Of a DNA stretch of 61,640 nucleotides, positions 54,047 to 61,640 are shown in pieces. Every line of letters starts with the position of its first letter. Positions within the stretch are counted from its first letter, which is position 1. Position numbers and translations under genes: made by a program. Source of the stretch: a virus; IMG/VR virus record IMGVR_UViG_3300032326_000597, positions 1 to 61,640 of that record; one strand, written 5' to 3'. The notes below the pieces were generated by a model. The model did not search any database. It had not been told where the DNA came from and saw nothing but the letters and a program-made list of their open reading frames with translations.

Positions 54047-57000
54047 TGGCGAAACCTTGTAAGGTAACTATAAAGATGCCGGGCGCTACTGTTGCGGAGG
54101 AAAAAACCTTTGAGCAGTACATGGAGATGCTCTATAACGGGGCGTTGCAGGAGCTTATCAACAACGACAAATTGAACGTTAACGCCCTCAAGGGTGATAA
54201 TCCGTTTAACGAGGCTCCTAAGACCACCAAGAAACAACCTAAAGAAAAGAAGAGCACGATGTCTGACTTTATGAAGTCAAGGCTGGGTGAGGCTTACGGC
54301 GACGTAAGGCAGAGGGCTTACGGAGAAAGGCTTGCAGAGCAACGAGGCATAGGTACTGAAGAGTATATTGCCATTGATCAAAGGGCCATGGAGGTTTTAG
54401 CAAACGAAAAGTTCGAGCAACTTAAAGCCCAATATGAAGCTGGAGAAACGGATATATTTAATGACTTATTAAGTGCATACGGAAACACAACCGAGAACGA
54501 ATGGATTGAAAACTCTGGGTTAAAGTATGAGTACTTAGTGGTTATGGCTAAGGCTGCTAACTACTTCTACGTGAAGGGCGACTATAAGATGGCCAAGAAG
54601 ATATATAATACTAAGGGTACATCAGGAACTACGGCGGGTCAAACAGTAGCTGCACTCGCAGCGGCGTCAACTCCAGAGCAGTTAGCAAACAGAATAATGG
54701 ACGAGGATAGTTCAAAGCGAAACTTCCTCAATCAGGTAACGTCAGGCGGAATGACTATTGGAGAGGCTATCACACAACTGCGTGAGATAGCAAAACTCAA
54801 CCAGGCCGAGGCAATCGCTATTGTTGCGGCTGCAATGCCAAAGGTTAAGAAGACGGCCACCGTTGTAACGGTCAAGCCGGAGTTTAAGGCTCAAAGAACC
54901 GCTAGTGTAAACGCAATCAAGGGTATTCTGGCAAAGAAGAGGACCCCAGGCCCACTTGCCTTGTCAAATTCAATTATAGTTGAGATAACTCCACACATCA
55001 GGGACCTTATTAGCTCATACATCGAGGAGGGTGCGTACTCGGCCAAGATGATTAAGAACAAGGTGTGGAGTCAAATCAAGGACGTACTGCCCGGTGAACG
55101 TACATCGATCGACCAAATCGTTGACGACAACATGGCCTCTTTCGATACCGATATTAAGAAGAACAAGGAGGCAAGCGCAACCAATCGTTTGGCCAAGGCG
55201 TTCGAGGGTATTGCTGATACAAGGAACATCAAGGACAAGGCCCTGAAGATGTTGTCCGACACGATTCTACAGAACGACCCTGAGTACGTCATGGCCAAGA
55301 GCCGTGGCGAGAAGGTGAAGGCAAAGGATAGGCTCAAGACAATTTTAAATAACAAGGCCCAGGTTGAGTCGATGGTGACCAAGGCCATGAATATTGCCAA
55401 GGCAAACGTAGACGCTAACGAGAAGTTAGATGCTGCGACCAAGATGGCAATCAAGAACGAGATTGACGCGCTAGTATCTGACCTGCTTGAGATGCCAATT
55501 GGTGGTGTAGAAAAAAGAGCCGCAGCCGCATCGCTTAGTAAGGAGGATATGGACAAGGAGATTGCTCGTATAGCCGCCGAACACATCACAAACCAAAACG
55601 CGGAAATACAAACCCTTGCAGAGGCAATGGTCGACAACCTTGGAATAGACCCGGCATACGCATCACAGCTACAGGCTGAAATCGAACCCTTGATTGCGGA
55701 GAAGGTTGATGAAAAAATCAAGGCCAAAAAGCAGAGCATAGACTCTATCATGCAGGGCATTAAGGACGCCGAGAGTGTGAAGAAGGGAGTTATCAGGGCT
55801 ATTGCTAAGGGGCAGGTTTCTGACTCTCAGTTTGAAACTGAACTTCTGAAGACACTTGGCTATAAGGGGATATCTCAAAGCGACATTGTGAAGTTGCAGG
55901 GATACTTTGATAGGCTGCAAGCACTCCAGCCCGGAGAGGAGTTGTACCAAGAGATTAACAGGTACATCAACGACATCCTTAGTGAGTACGACGAGACCAC
56001 TGCTGCACTTGTTGGCCGCTGGCTTACCGAGCAGTTCTATACGAACGCGCTTTCGGATATATTTAAGACGGCGATCATGGCCTCTGGTGTGGGTGCTGTA
56101 GTATCGAGCATTCAGCACGGTGCGTTCACGGCCCTTTACAACCCCGCTAGAATGGCCAGGGCGATTAAGTTTGCTAAAATGATGAGGGCCGAGGGCGCCA
56201 CAATGGGATGGGAAACCGTTGCCGCGAAGTGGGAAAAGCCACAGTCTAGGTTTGGTGAAACAACCATGCTTGAAAGACCTGAGGAAAAAGCTCACGGTGC
56301 AATATATCGTGTTACAAAGAAGGAGTACGCTCAGATACTAAGCGACTTCATAAACAAGAAGGGAGGCAGGAGAGCGCGTTACGCAACAGAAGCTTTTTTG
56401 AAGTCCTTTAGTCATTTAATGAGTTCAGGTTATAGAAAGCGCAAGTTCTTGCCTGCCATTTCAGAGATAAGTATGGTACTCATGAGCGCCCAGGATATAC
56501 TTATGGGCGGCGCCTTGCAAGACATTTACACCTACATCGAGGCTGAAAATTACCTCGACATGGTGAATAAGAAGTCAGGTGTCAAGATGAAGAAGGGGTC
56601 AGCGGTTTGGAATCAACAACTTAAGGAGCTTATACAGGCAGGTCCTGATCAGATAAACAATTTCAAAAACGAGGTTGCTCAAGAGGCGGCAGAAAGGATT
56701 GCCAACGGAGAGTCGTTACCGAAGGGTTGGTCAAAGAGAAAGCTTCGCGACAAGGTTCATAACGCAATGCCGAAGGAGGTTATCGACGAGATGGCTCACC
56801 AGGCCAGGAAGTCGCTCCTTCTTCAAAAACCGGAAACACTTGCTGGAGCAGCTGCGTTCAACCTCATATCCAAGGCAACTCCATTTCGAGATACGGACAA
56901 CCCGGTTGTTGCATTTGGAAGACTTACCCTGAGTACGGTGCTAGGCTTCATCCGATTAAACACGGTAATGGCGGAGTACTTCTACAAGTCCATACCTGTT

Positions 57001-58230
57001 GTTCCTGCTGTAATAGCGGCCATACCGGGTAAAAAGATTACTGGGGTTAAGGTTAGATACATAGACGGAAAGGCAACCACCGTACCTCTAACTAACGAGG
57101 AGAAGATATCCAGAGCGTTTAAAAACGTAGTGGCTACAATGATTTGGGGTGGTCTTATCGCGTCATTGTTTGACTTTGGCGACGAGGATGACGATGAAGT
57201 AAGACTCGACCCTAATGCGTGGATCAAATTCTATGGCTCGGCTGAGGACAGCAAGCAAAGAGCTGAGATGGAGGCTGAGGGTGCGGAGCCAAACAGTGTA
57301 ACCATAGCAGGCAAAAATATTCCTCTGTCATTGACAGGCCCTGTGTTTGGGGCAATAGGTAAAATCCTTGGCGAGGTATCAAACGATATAAGGTTTGGTG
57401 AAGGGGATAAAACAACCGTAGGCTTTAACAAGATACTTGCTCTTGTCGGCGCCCAGTTAACAGGTAGTGAGATGTCCGCGCCAAAGAGAGCGATAGAAAA
57501 ACTATATGGGGGATATGGCGAGGCAAAGGCGGCTGAAGCGTTGGAGATATTTTTCTTAGACGGTATAGAAACATCGTTCTCTCCAACCCTGTATGAAAAC
57601 ATCAAGAAGGACTACGAGGCGTGGAAGGGTATCCAAAAGGAGAAACGAAGCGGGGCGGTTGATAACATAGTGTCGGATATTTTCTTTACTGATGTATTCA
57701 TGGACACCAACGGAGGTCTGATGTACGACCACTTCGGCGAGCCTGTGTACGTGCAGCCATCGAACCCGGTACTCAAGGCTCTTCTTCCAGAAAGTGTATG
57801 GAAGGACGGAACTAGCCACGTTGAAAACAGCCCGTATTACAACCTGACAAACGAGAAGTGGTTCCCTAAGACTTACTCTAGATGGGATGCAAAGGACTGG
57901 ACAGAGGTAAACGTTGGCTCTGAGAGGGAACCTTTTGAGATGGACGACGACTTCAAGCAGTCACTTAGTCTTATAATCAACAAGGAAACCGCTCAACTAA
58001 TAAATAGTAATAAGTCAAGTATAGACGCTGCTTCACAGGCCGAAAAGATTGAGTTGTTGAGTGGCTATCGCCAGGACGCAATCGAAAATGTTCGTTATGA
58101 GTTTTGGCAAAAGATGTACGATTTAGACGTGCAGGGCATGAGCGAGAAGGGTATGCAAGAGGCGGTTTACAAAAAAAGAGAGCAAATAGTAACCGAGTTA
58201 CGAAAAAAATACGGCATCGAAACAAAATAA
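54046..58230 (+). CDS. Large internal-virion/ejection-type protein (1394 aa)
   Basis: N-terminal ~70 residues are a globular beta-helical start (AKPCKVTIKMPGATVAEEKT); then a helical, Ala/Lys/Glu-rich rod (~70-640), hydrophobic segments around 680-710 (YTNALSDIFKTAIMASGVGA) and 960-1000 (LTLSTVLGFIRLNTVMAEYF ... IPVVPAVIAAIPG) that could insert into membrane, another at ~1030-1045 (VVATMIWGGLIASLFDFG), and a charged end. Large polyproteins of this plan are injected by podophages. No catalytic motif is seen. Confidence 0.65.
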   Translation: MAKPCKVTIKMPGATVAEEKTFEQYMEMLYNGALQELINNDKLNVNALKGDNPFNEAPKTTKKQPKEKKSTMSDFMKSRLGEAYGDVRQRAYGERLAEQRGIGTEEYIAIDQRAMEVLANEKFEQLKAQYEAGETDIFNDLLSAYGNTTENEWIENSGLKYEYLVVMAKAANYFYVKGDYKMAKKIYNTKGTSGTTAGQTVAALAAASTPEQLANRIMDEDSSKRNFLNQVTSGGMTIGEAITQLREIAKLNQAEAIAIVAAAMPKVKKTATVVTVKPEFKAQRTASVNAIKGILAKKRTPGPLALSNSIIVEITPHIRDLISSYIEEGAYSAKMIKNKVWSQIKDVLPGERTSIDQIVDDNMASFDTDIKKNKEASATNRLAKAFEGIADTRNIKDKALKMLSDTILQNDPEYVMAKSRGEKVKAKDRLKTILNNKAQVESMVTKAMNIAKANVDANEKLDAATKMAIKNEIDALVSDLLEMPIGGVEKRAAAASLSKEDMDKEIARIAAEHITNQNAEIQTLAEAMVDNLGIDPAYASQLQAEIEPLIAEKVDEKIKAKKQSIDSIMQGIKDAESVKKGVIRAIAKGQVSDSQFETELLKTLGYKGISQSDIVKLQGYFDRLQALQPGEELYQEINRYINDILSEYDETTAALVGRWLTEQFYTNALSDIFKTAIMASGVGAVVSSIQHGAFTALYNPARMARAIKFAKMMRAEGATMGWETVAAKWEKPQSRFGETTMLERPEEKAHGAIYRVTKKEYAQILSDFINKKGGRRARYATEAFLKSFSHLMSSGYRKRKFLPAISEISMVLMSAQDILMGGALQDIYTYIEAENYLDMVNKKSGVKMKKGSAVWNQQLKELIQAGPDQINNFKNEVAQEAAERIANGESLPKGWSKRKLRDKVHNAMPKEVIDEMAHQARKSLLLQKPETLAGAAAFNLISKATPFRDTDNPVVAFGRLTLSTVLGFIRLNTVMAEYFYKSIPVVPAVIAAIPGKKITGVKVRYIDGKATTVPLTNEEKISRAFKNVVATMIWGGLIASLFDFGDEDDDEVRLDPNAWIKFYGSAEDSKQRAEMEAEGAEPNSVTIAGKNIPLSLTGPVFGAIGKILGEVSNDIRFGEGDKTTVGFNKILALVGAQLTGSEMSAPKRAIEKLYGGYGEAKAAEALEIFFLDGIETSFSPTLYENIKKDYEAWKGIQKEKRSGAVDNIVSDIFFTDVFMDTNGGLMYDHFGEPVYVQPSNPVLKALLPESVWKDGTSHVENSPYYNLTNEKWFPKTYSRWDAKDWTEVNVGSEREPFEMDDDFKQSLSLIINKETAQLINSNKSSIDAASQAEKIELLSGYRQDAIENVRYEFWQKMYDLDVQGMSEKGMQEAVYKKREQIVTELRKKYGIETK

Positions 58231-58235
58231 TCTAC

Positions 58236-58243
58236 TATATTTG
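58236..58243 (+). promoter_or_regulatory. -7-like box before the holin-like gene
   Basis: TATATTTG eight bases before the ATG at 58252; no TTG at a proper distance. Confidence 0.35.
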
Positions 58244-58251
58244 TGAGCGCA

Positions 58252-58467
58252 ATGCAGCATGATATCAATCATACAGATATGACAGGAGATGGATACGTAG
58301 ACGGAGCAGCGTCAGTTTTATTAACTACATTTGCTACTGTGCTTTCATGGCAGGAACAGGCCGAATGGGCCTTCCGAATCGCGTCTCTACTACTAGCCTG
58401 CACTGTGTCTATCGTCGTTCTTTATGGACACCACAAGAAGTCCAAGGCGAAGCGTTCTACCAAGTAA
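58252..58467 (+). CDS. Holin-like membrane protein (71 aa)
   Basis: From the ATG at 58252 (a GTG at 58243 is possible but lies in the -7-like box). Hydrophilic N-terminus (MQHDINHTDMTGDGYVDGAA), a moderately hydrophobic helix (SVLLTTFATVLSW), a charged turn (QEQAEW), a strong membrane helix (AFRIASLLLACTVSIVVLYG) and a basic tail (HHKKSKAKRSTK). One or two spans with a charged C-terminus suit a holin. No endolysin is visible nearby. Confidence 0.5.
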   Translation: MQHDINHTDMTGDGYVDGAASVLLTTFATVLSWQEQAEWAFRIASLLLACTVSIVVLYGHHKKSKAKRSTK

Positions 58468-58489
58468 TTTCTCCCTTCTGTAATTGTAT

Positions 58490-58572
58490 ACCTTCTGAAA
58501 ACACAGAGGGCGGTGATCAGCCCGCCCTCAAAGTTCTCGTCTCCCGACTGCACTGATGTGCGCGAACTTGCA
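58490..58572 (-). ncRNA. Candidate small RNA or leaderless peptide antisense to the holin-gene 3' region
   Basis: The promoter at 58576-58605 would start a leftward transcript near 58572. It would end about 80 bases later after the perfect hairpin GAGGGCGG-N8-CCGCCCTC (58506-58529) followed on the minus strand by TGTGTTTTC. The only frame is 18 codons, starting two bases below the -7 box. It lies entirely in a non-coding gap; the ends are estimates. Confidence 0.4.
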
Positions 58573-58575
58573 TGG

Positions 58576-58605
58576 CAAATATATGACATTTCTTAATTAA
58601 TACAA
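58576..58605 (-). promoter_or_regulatory. Bacteroidetes-type promoter, leftward, facing the structural genes
   Basis: On the minus strand TTG, 19 bases, TATATTTG, a perfect match in a 270-base gap where both flanking genes run rightward. Confidence 0.6.
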
Positions 58606-58685
58606 AATAATTTGCACAACTAAACATGAGGGTGTATATTCGCCCCGGTTTTGGTAATAATAGTGTTAGTGATTACTTATGGTTG

Positions 58686-58716
58686 ACCCAGGCAACGGCT
58701 TGGGTTTTCTTTTTAT
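58686..58716 (+). terminator. Terminator before the 216-aa gene
   Basis: ACCCAGGC pairs with GCTTGGGT (one G-T) around an AACG loop, followed by a TTTCTTTTT run. A -7-like TATATTTG follows at 58714-58721 without a -33 element. Confidence 0.75.
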
Positions 58717-58737
58717 ATTTGCATCCAATACAACGAT

Positions 58738-59388
58738 ATGATAGAACTGAAAATAGCGGATCCAACCCCGCATGAATTAGGTGAATATAGAGTGCTAATT
58801 AAGGAGCTGAAGGAAAGGTTCCCAGATGCAACTGTACTTGTTGACAGGGAGTATTCAGATTACGCGATTAGTATTACATCAATATGGATAGACGGTGACA
58901 AACGCACAGACTCGCACTCCGCAATTTACCCCTCGGTTCCCAACAGGGGGACGGCGCAAATCAAGGCGGACATTCTCTCCCTTACCTTCGCTATGCGTGA
59001 ACTTGGGTTTGATATTAAGTTTTTGGACAGCGATCCGGTCATTCGCGAGAAGGTTTCGATAACCCGTGGTAAGCTCGATTCTTGCATATCTCTTCGTCAG
59101 ATGGTGGAACTGCTTGAAGAAGCGAACCACGAAAAGCTAGACGAGGTAAAGATTCTGATTGAGAACAAACGAAAGCAGGGCGGTCGTCCTAGCAAGAAGT
59201 CTGTAATCGATTTCATCTTTTCGGGAGCTAGGGAAGAGAAGCGTGGACAGGCTGTACGCACCGGCCCGGAGTGGGCGCGGGTCAAGATGGAGTGGCGTGA
59301 CAAGTTTCCTACATCTAAGTATGTGAAAATGTACAAAAGTCTCGACGAGTTTTGTACCTTTGCTTCTGACGCCGAGTGTAAATCATGA
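58738..59388 (+). CDS. Hypothetical protein upstream of a fibre gene (216 aa)
   Basis: A mixed alpha-beta protein (KELKERFPDATVLVDREYSD, then ISITSIWIDGDKRTDSHSAI), with a helical linker (RQMVELLEEANHEKLDEVKI) and a basic C-terminal part (KKSVIDFIFSGAREEKRGQA). Its stop overlaps the start of a fibre gene (ATGA), so it could be a fibre chaperone or a regulator. The family is not recognised. Confidence 0.7.
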   Translation: MIELKIADPTPHELGEYRVLIKELKERFPDATVLVDREYSDYAISITSIWIDGDKRTDSHSAIYPSVPNRGTAQIKADILSLTFAMRELGFDIKFLDSDPVIREKVSITRGKLDSCISLRQMVELLEEANHEKLDEVKILIENKRKQGGRPSKKSVIDFIFSGAREEKRGQAVRTGPEWARVKMEWRDKFPTSKYVKMYKSLDEFCTFASDAECKS

Positions 59389-61640
59389 ATTCAAGAGTTA
59401 ACAGAATACAGATAGAGGGAAACAATACCGTTTCTTTCTTAGAGGGTACTACCTATGTGAATGGCATGAGCCAGGTCATGCCTCAGATTCCGACCTATAT
59501 TTCTTACGGGTTCGATAGCATAACTATAACCCAGGATGGCGCAAAGAGTTTTCAGTTCACCATCTACGAGATGACGCAGGTTGGTGGAAACACTTTTGTT
59601 CCGCTTAACTCCGACAATACATCCAAGGAAATTCAGGACAGGACCGTTGAGATTTACAGGCTGCTTGTAACTTCTATATTCAAGGGATGCTGCGAGTGCG
59701 GTAATACAGAGCCAGAGTGTTCGATTCAGTACACTTACGGAAATGGAACAGATCCCGGCACTATATTTTACAACGGTGGCGGGGCTATTCGAGTTAGCTA
59801 CACTACTGCGAACAACCAAGACTTCACAGGATTCTGGCCTATCATTCAAGACGGTTCGTGGATATTTATCTTCAGCAAGACAGATCCAACTGTATACGGA
59901 GTTTATCAGCTTTCGAATTATACTGACGGCGGCCCTGGTGTATATGCTCAGTTCGACGCCACGCTTATTGCTGGGCCTTCGGATTTCCCCGATGGCACTT
60001 CGGTATGCGTGGATGTGACTAGCGTTGGTGGCAATTTAATACAGACATGGCAAGAAACCTTGGTCACAGGTTCTATCCTTGACCAAAACAACACGATTGA
60101 TGGCGGAGGGTTTGACCTTTTGTTTGACAACAACTTGTCGTTCACGGCTAACTCGACCACAAGTTCATTGGAAACAGACGCCACCGGGTCTAGGATGGTA
60201 TCAGGCGCTCAGTCTGTAGAAGTTACACCAACCTACGTAGATATTATAACGCCAAACCACGGCACGGCTACAACCGGAATGGTTTTAGCTTTGGATGCCT
60301 CAGGCCACGTTGAGTATGTTTCAGCAGGAAGTGGATCAGGAACGGTCACTTCGATAACAGCGGGAACAGGGCTTGATGGCGGGACGATAACAACAAGCGG
60401 AACCATTGACCTTGCCGACACGGCTGTTACTCCTGGGGCTTATACAAACGCGAACATAACTATTGACCAGCAGGGTCGTATTACCCTTGCGGCCAACGGA
60501 AGTGGCGGAGGCTCAGGAACGGTTACATCGATCGATGTGGACGGCGGAACGGGAATATCTGTGTCTCCTGCTGGTCCTATAACCACTTCGGGTACGTTTA
60601 CCGTAACAAATACGGCTCCTGACCAGACGGTTGTCCTTACAGACGGAACAGGAATTACCACGTCAGGAACCTACCCCAACTTTACCATTACTAACTCGGC
60701 TCCCGACCAGACAGTTAGTTTAGGGACAACAGGTACTGGTTTAGCAGTTACCGGGACATATCCTAGCTTCACTTTAGAGAACACATTGCCAGACCAAACC
60801 GTTTCTTTGACTGCGGGTTCGGGGATAAGTGTGACAGGAACCTATCCTAGCTTTACTATCGCTAGTACAGGGACGGCAGCGGGATCCATTTTGTTTGGAA
60901 CCGCAAGCGGAACTGACACATACACGGTAACCATAGGAACGGTGTCGTCTTATACAGACGGAGATGCCTACATTATTCGATTTACAAACGGAAACACAAA
61001 CGCGGCTACGCTCAATATCAATAGTATTGGGGCTAAGACTTTATATCGAAACAACGACGGGCCGCTGATCGGTGGAGACATTTGGGACGGCGGAGAAATG
61101 CTTTGTATCTACAATGCTGTCAACGATGGGTTTGACTGTATCGGAACGTCTCCAAACAGTCTGTTTGCTTACATAACCAACGACGAGGCCATTACTATTA
61201 CAAGGGGGCAGGCGGTGTATGCCTTTGGTGGTACAGGCAACCGGATGACGGTTAAACTCGCTAGGGCCAACACGGATTCTACGTCTGCCCAGACCATTGG
61301 ATTTGTGTTCTCGTCAAGCATCGCGGCCAACCAGAAGGGTATAATCATTATCCAAGGATACTTTACGGACTTAAGTCTGTTCCCTCCGTCAAGTGGCTGG
61401 GTGGATGGAGACACCGTTTATCTCAGCCCGACTACTGCGGGAGCCGTAACTAGAATAAAGCCATACGCTCCAGACCATCTTGTATACCTTGGAGTGGTGG
61501 CAACTGCAAGCCCCGGCGCGGCAGGCCGTATGTACGTTCGTGTTCAGAACGGATATGAGCTAGACGAACTTCACAACGTACAGGCACAGACCCCGACGGT
61601 TAACGACGTTCTTTACTACTTTGGAGGAAGTCCTGGTCAA
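59385..61640 (+). CDS. Tail-fibre-type protein with tandem beta repeats, right part cut by window edge
   Basis: An open frame of more than 750 codons that reaches the window end with no stop. The N-terminal ~100 residues end in a Cys cluster (CCECGNTEPEC), which resembles the Cys cluster in the 977-aa fibre at 33625. From residue ~320 on, the sequence is a Gly/Thr/Ser-rich beta shaft, with three clear repeats of the form P-D-Q-T-V-x-L ... G-x-G-I/L-x-x-T/S-G-T-Y-P-x-F-T-I/L (~400-490), a typical fibre shaft. A receptor-binding tip is expected beyond the window. Confidence 0.75.
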   Translation, partial: MNSRVNRIQIEGNNTVSFLEGTTYVNGMSQVMPQIPTYISYGFDSITITQDGAKSFQFTIYEMTQVGGNTFVPLNSDNTSKEIQDRTVEIYRLLVTSIFKGCCECGNTEPECSIQYTYGNGTDPGTIFYNGGGAIRVSYTTANNQDFTGFWPIIQDGSWIFIFSKTDPTVYGVYQLSNYTDGGPGVYAQFDATLIAGPSDFPDGTSVCVDVTSVGGNLIQTWQETLVTGSILDQNNTIDGGGFDLLFDNNLSFTANSTTSSLETDATGSRMVSGAQSVEVTPTYVDIITPNHGTATTGMVLALDASGHVEYVSAGSGSGTVTSITAGTGLDGGTITTSGTIDLADTAVTPGAYTNANITIDQQGRITLAANGSGGGSGTVTSIDVDGGTGISVSPAGPITTSGTFTVTNTAPDQTVVLTDGTGITTSGTYPNFTITNSAPDQTVSLGTTGTGLAVTGTYPSFTLENTLPDQTVSLTAGSGISVTGTYPSFTIASTGTAAGSILFGTASGTDTYTVTIGTVSSYTDGDAYIIRFTNGNTNAATLNINSIGAKTLYRNNDGPLIGGDIWDGGEMLCIYNAVNDGFDCIGTSPNSLFAYITNDEAITITRGQAVYAFGGTGNRMTVKLARANTDSTSAQTIGFVFSSSIAANQKGIIIIQGYFTDLSLFPPSSGWVDGDTVYLSPTTAGAVTRIKPYAPDHLVYLGVVATASPGAAGRMYVRVQNGYELDELHNVQAQTPTVNDVLYYFGGSPGQ

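Noticed and set aside
55071-55760. Leftward frame of 229 codons inside the 1394-aa gene
   Set aside because: Ser/Ala/Leu-rich shadow of a strongly coding plus-strand gene, with no leader or neighbour in that direction.
1-61640. CRISPR array, integrase, transposase or insertion sequence
   Set aside because: No spaced repeat array, no tyrosine or serine recombinase motif and no DDE transposase was seen on either strand.

Overview
The window is part of a double-stranded DNA phage genome whose host is very probably a member of the Bacteroidetes. Two lines of evidence support the host call. First, the best intergenic promoters have the Bacteroidetes housekeeping form, TTG-N19/20-TAnnTTTG; I find nine or ten, in places that make sense. 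Second, most genes start behind short A-rich leaders. The phage call rests on a complete head-packaging block (terminase, portal, scaffold-like protein, capsid) followed by neck, tail and very large internal-virion-type proteins. The gene order (terminase, portal, capsid, neck genes, a giant tail-stabilisation-like protein, then giant ejection-type proteins) resembles short-tailed crAss-like phages and their environmental relatives. That placement is inference. No integrase, DNA polymerase, RNA polymerase or endolysin is recognisable, so the genome continues beyond both edges.

Layout. (1) 1-10,905, minus strand: about 38 small, tightly packed genes, mostly of unknown function. They include NinG (cut by the left edge), NinB, a PD-(D/E)XK nuclease, a small alpha/beta-hydrolase-like protein, a YfiM-like membrane protein, an Api92/DUF1281-like protein and a possible lipoprotein. 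One promoter at 10,922-10,951 may drive most of them. (2) 10,906-11,930: a 1-kb non-coding divergent region with several families of direct repeats, a palindrome pair and 31-bp-phased repeats ending in a consensus promoter. (3) 11,931-13,374, plus strand: six small genes, five of them lysine-rich, closed by a bidirectional terminator. (4) 13,442-16,564, minus strand: four nested tiny membrane proteins, two tRNA genes flanking a highly structured RNA, an Acb2/Tad1-like anti-defence protein, a MazG-like protein and an HExxH protein. (5) 16,675-22,957, minus strand: metallophosphoesterase, DnaA-domain-IV protein, SSB, VirE_N primase/helicase and a replication initiator-like protein, divided by promoters and terminators. 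(6) 23,034-61,640, plus strand: two GroES-like genes, terminase, portal, scaffold, capsid, fibres, neck genes, tail stabilisation-like protein, ejection-type proteins, a ferritin and a holin candidate, ending in a fibre cut by the right edge.

How it works together. The replication block (initiator, primase-helicase, SSB, DnaA-IV protein) and the recombination genes (NinB, NinG, nuclease) lie on the minus strand and would serve early and middle infection. Back-to-back promoters at 22,962-23,029 divide replication from morphogenesis. The GroES-like genes precede the capsid genes they may help fold. The major capsid gene is isolated from its downstream genes by a strong terminator. The most unusual items are the ferritin gene between two ejection-type genes, the nest of four overlapping single-helix membrane proteins, the anti-defence candidate beside anomalous tRNAs and a structured RNA, a terminator hairpin inside the leader of the replication operon, and five small genes joined by one repeated Shine-Dalgarno/stop/start junction.
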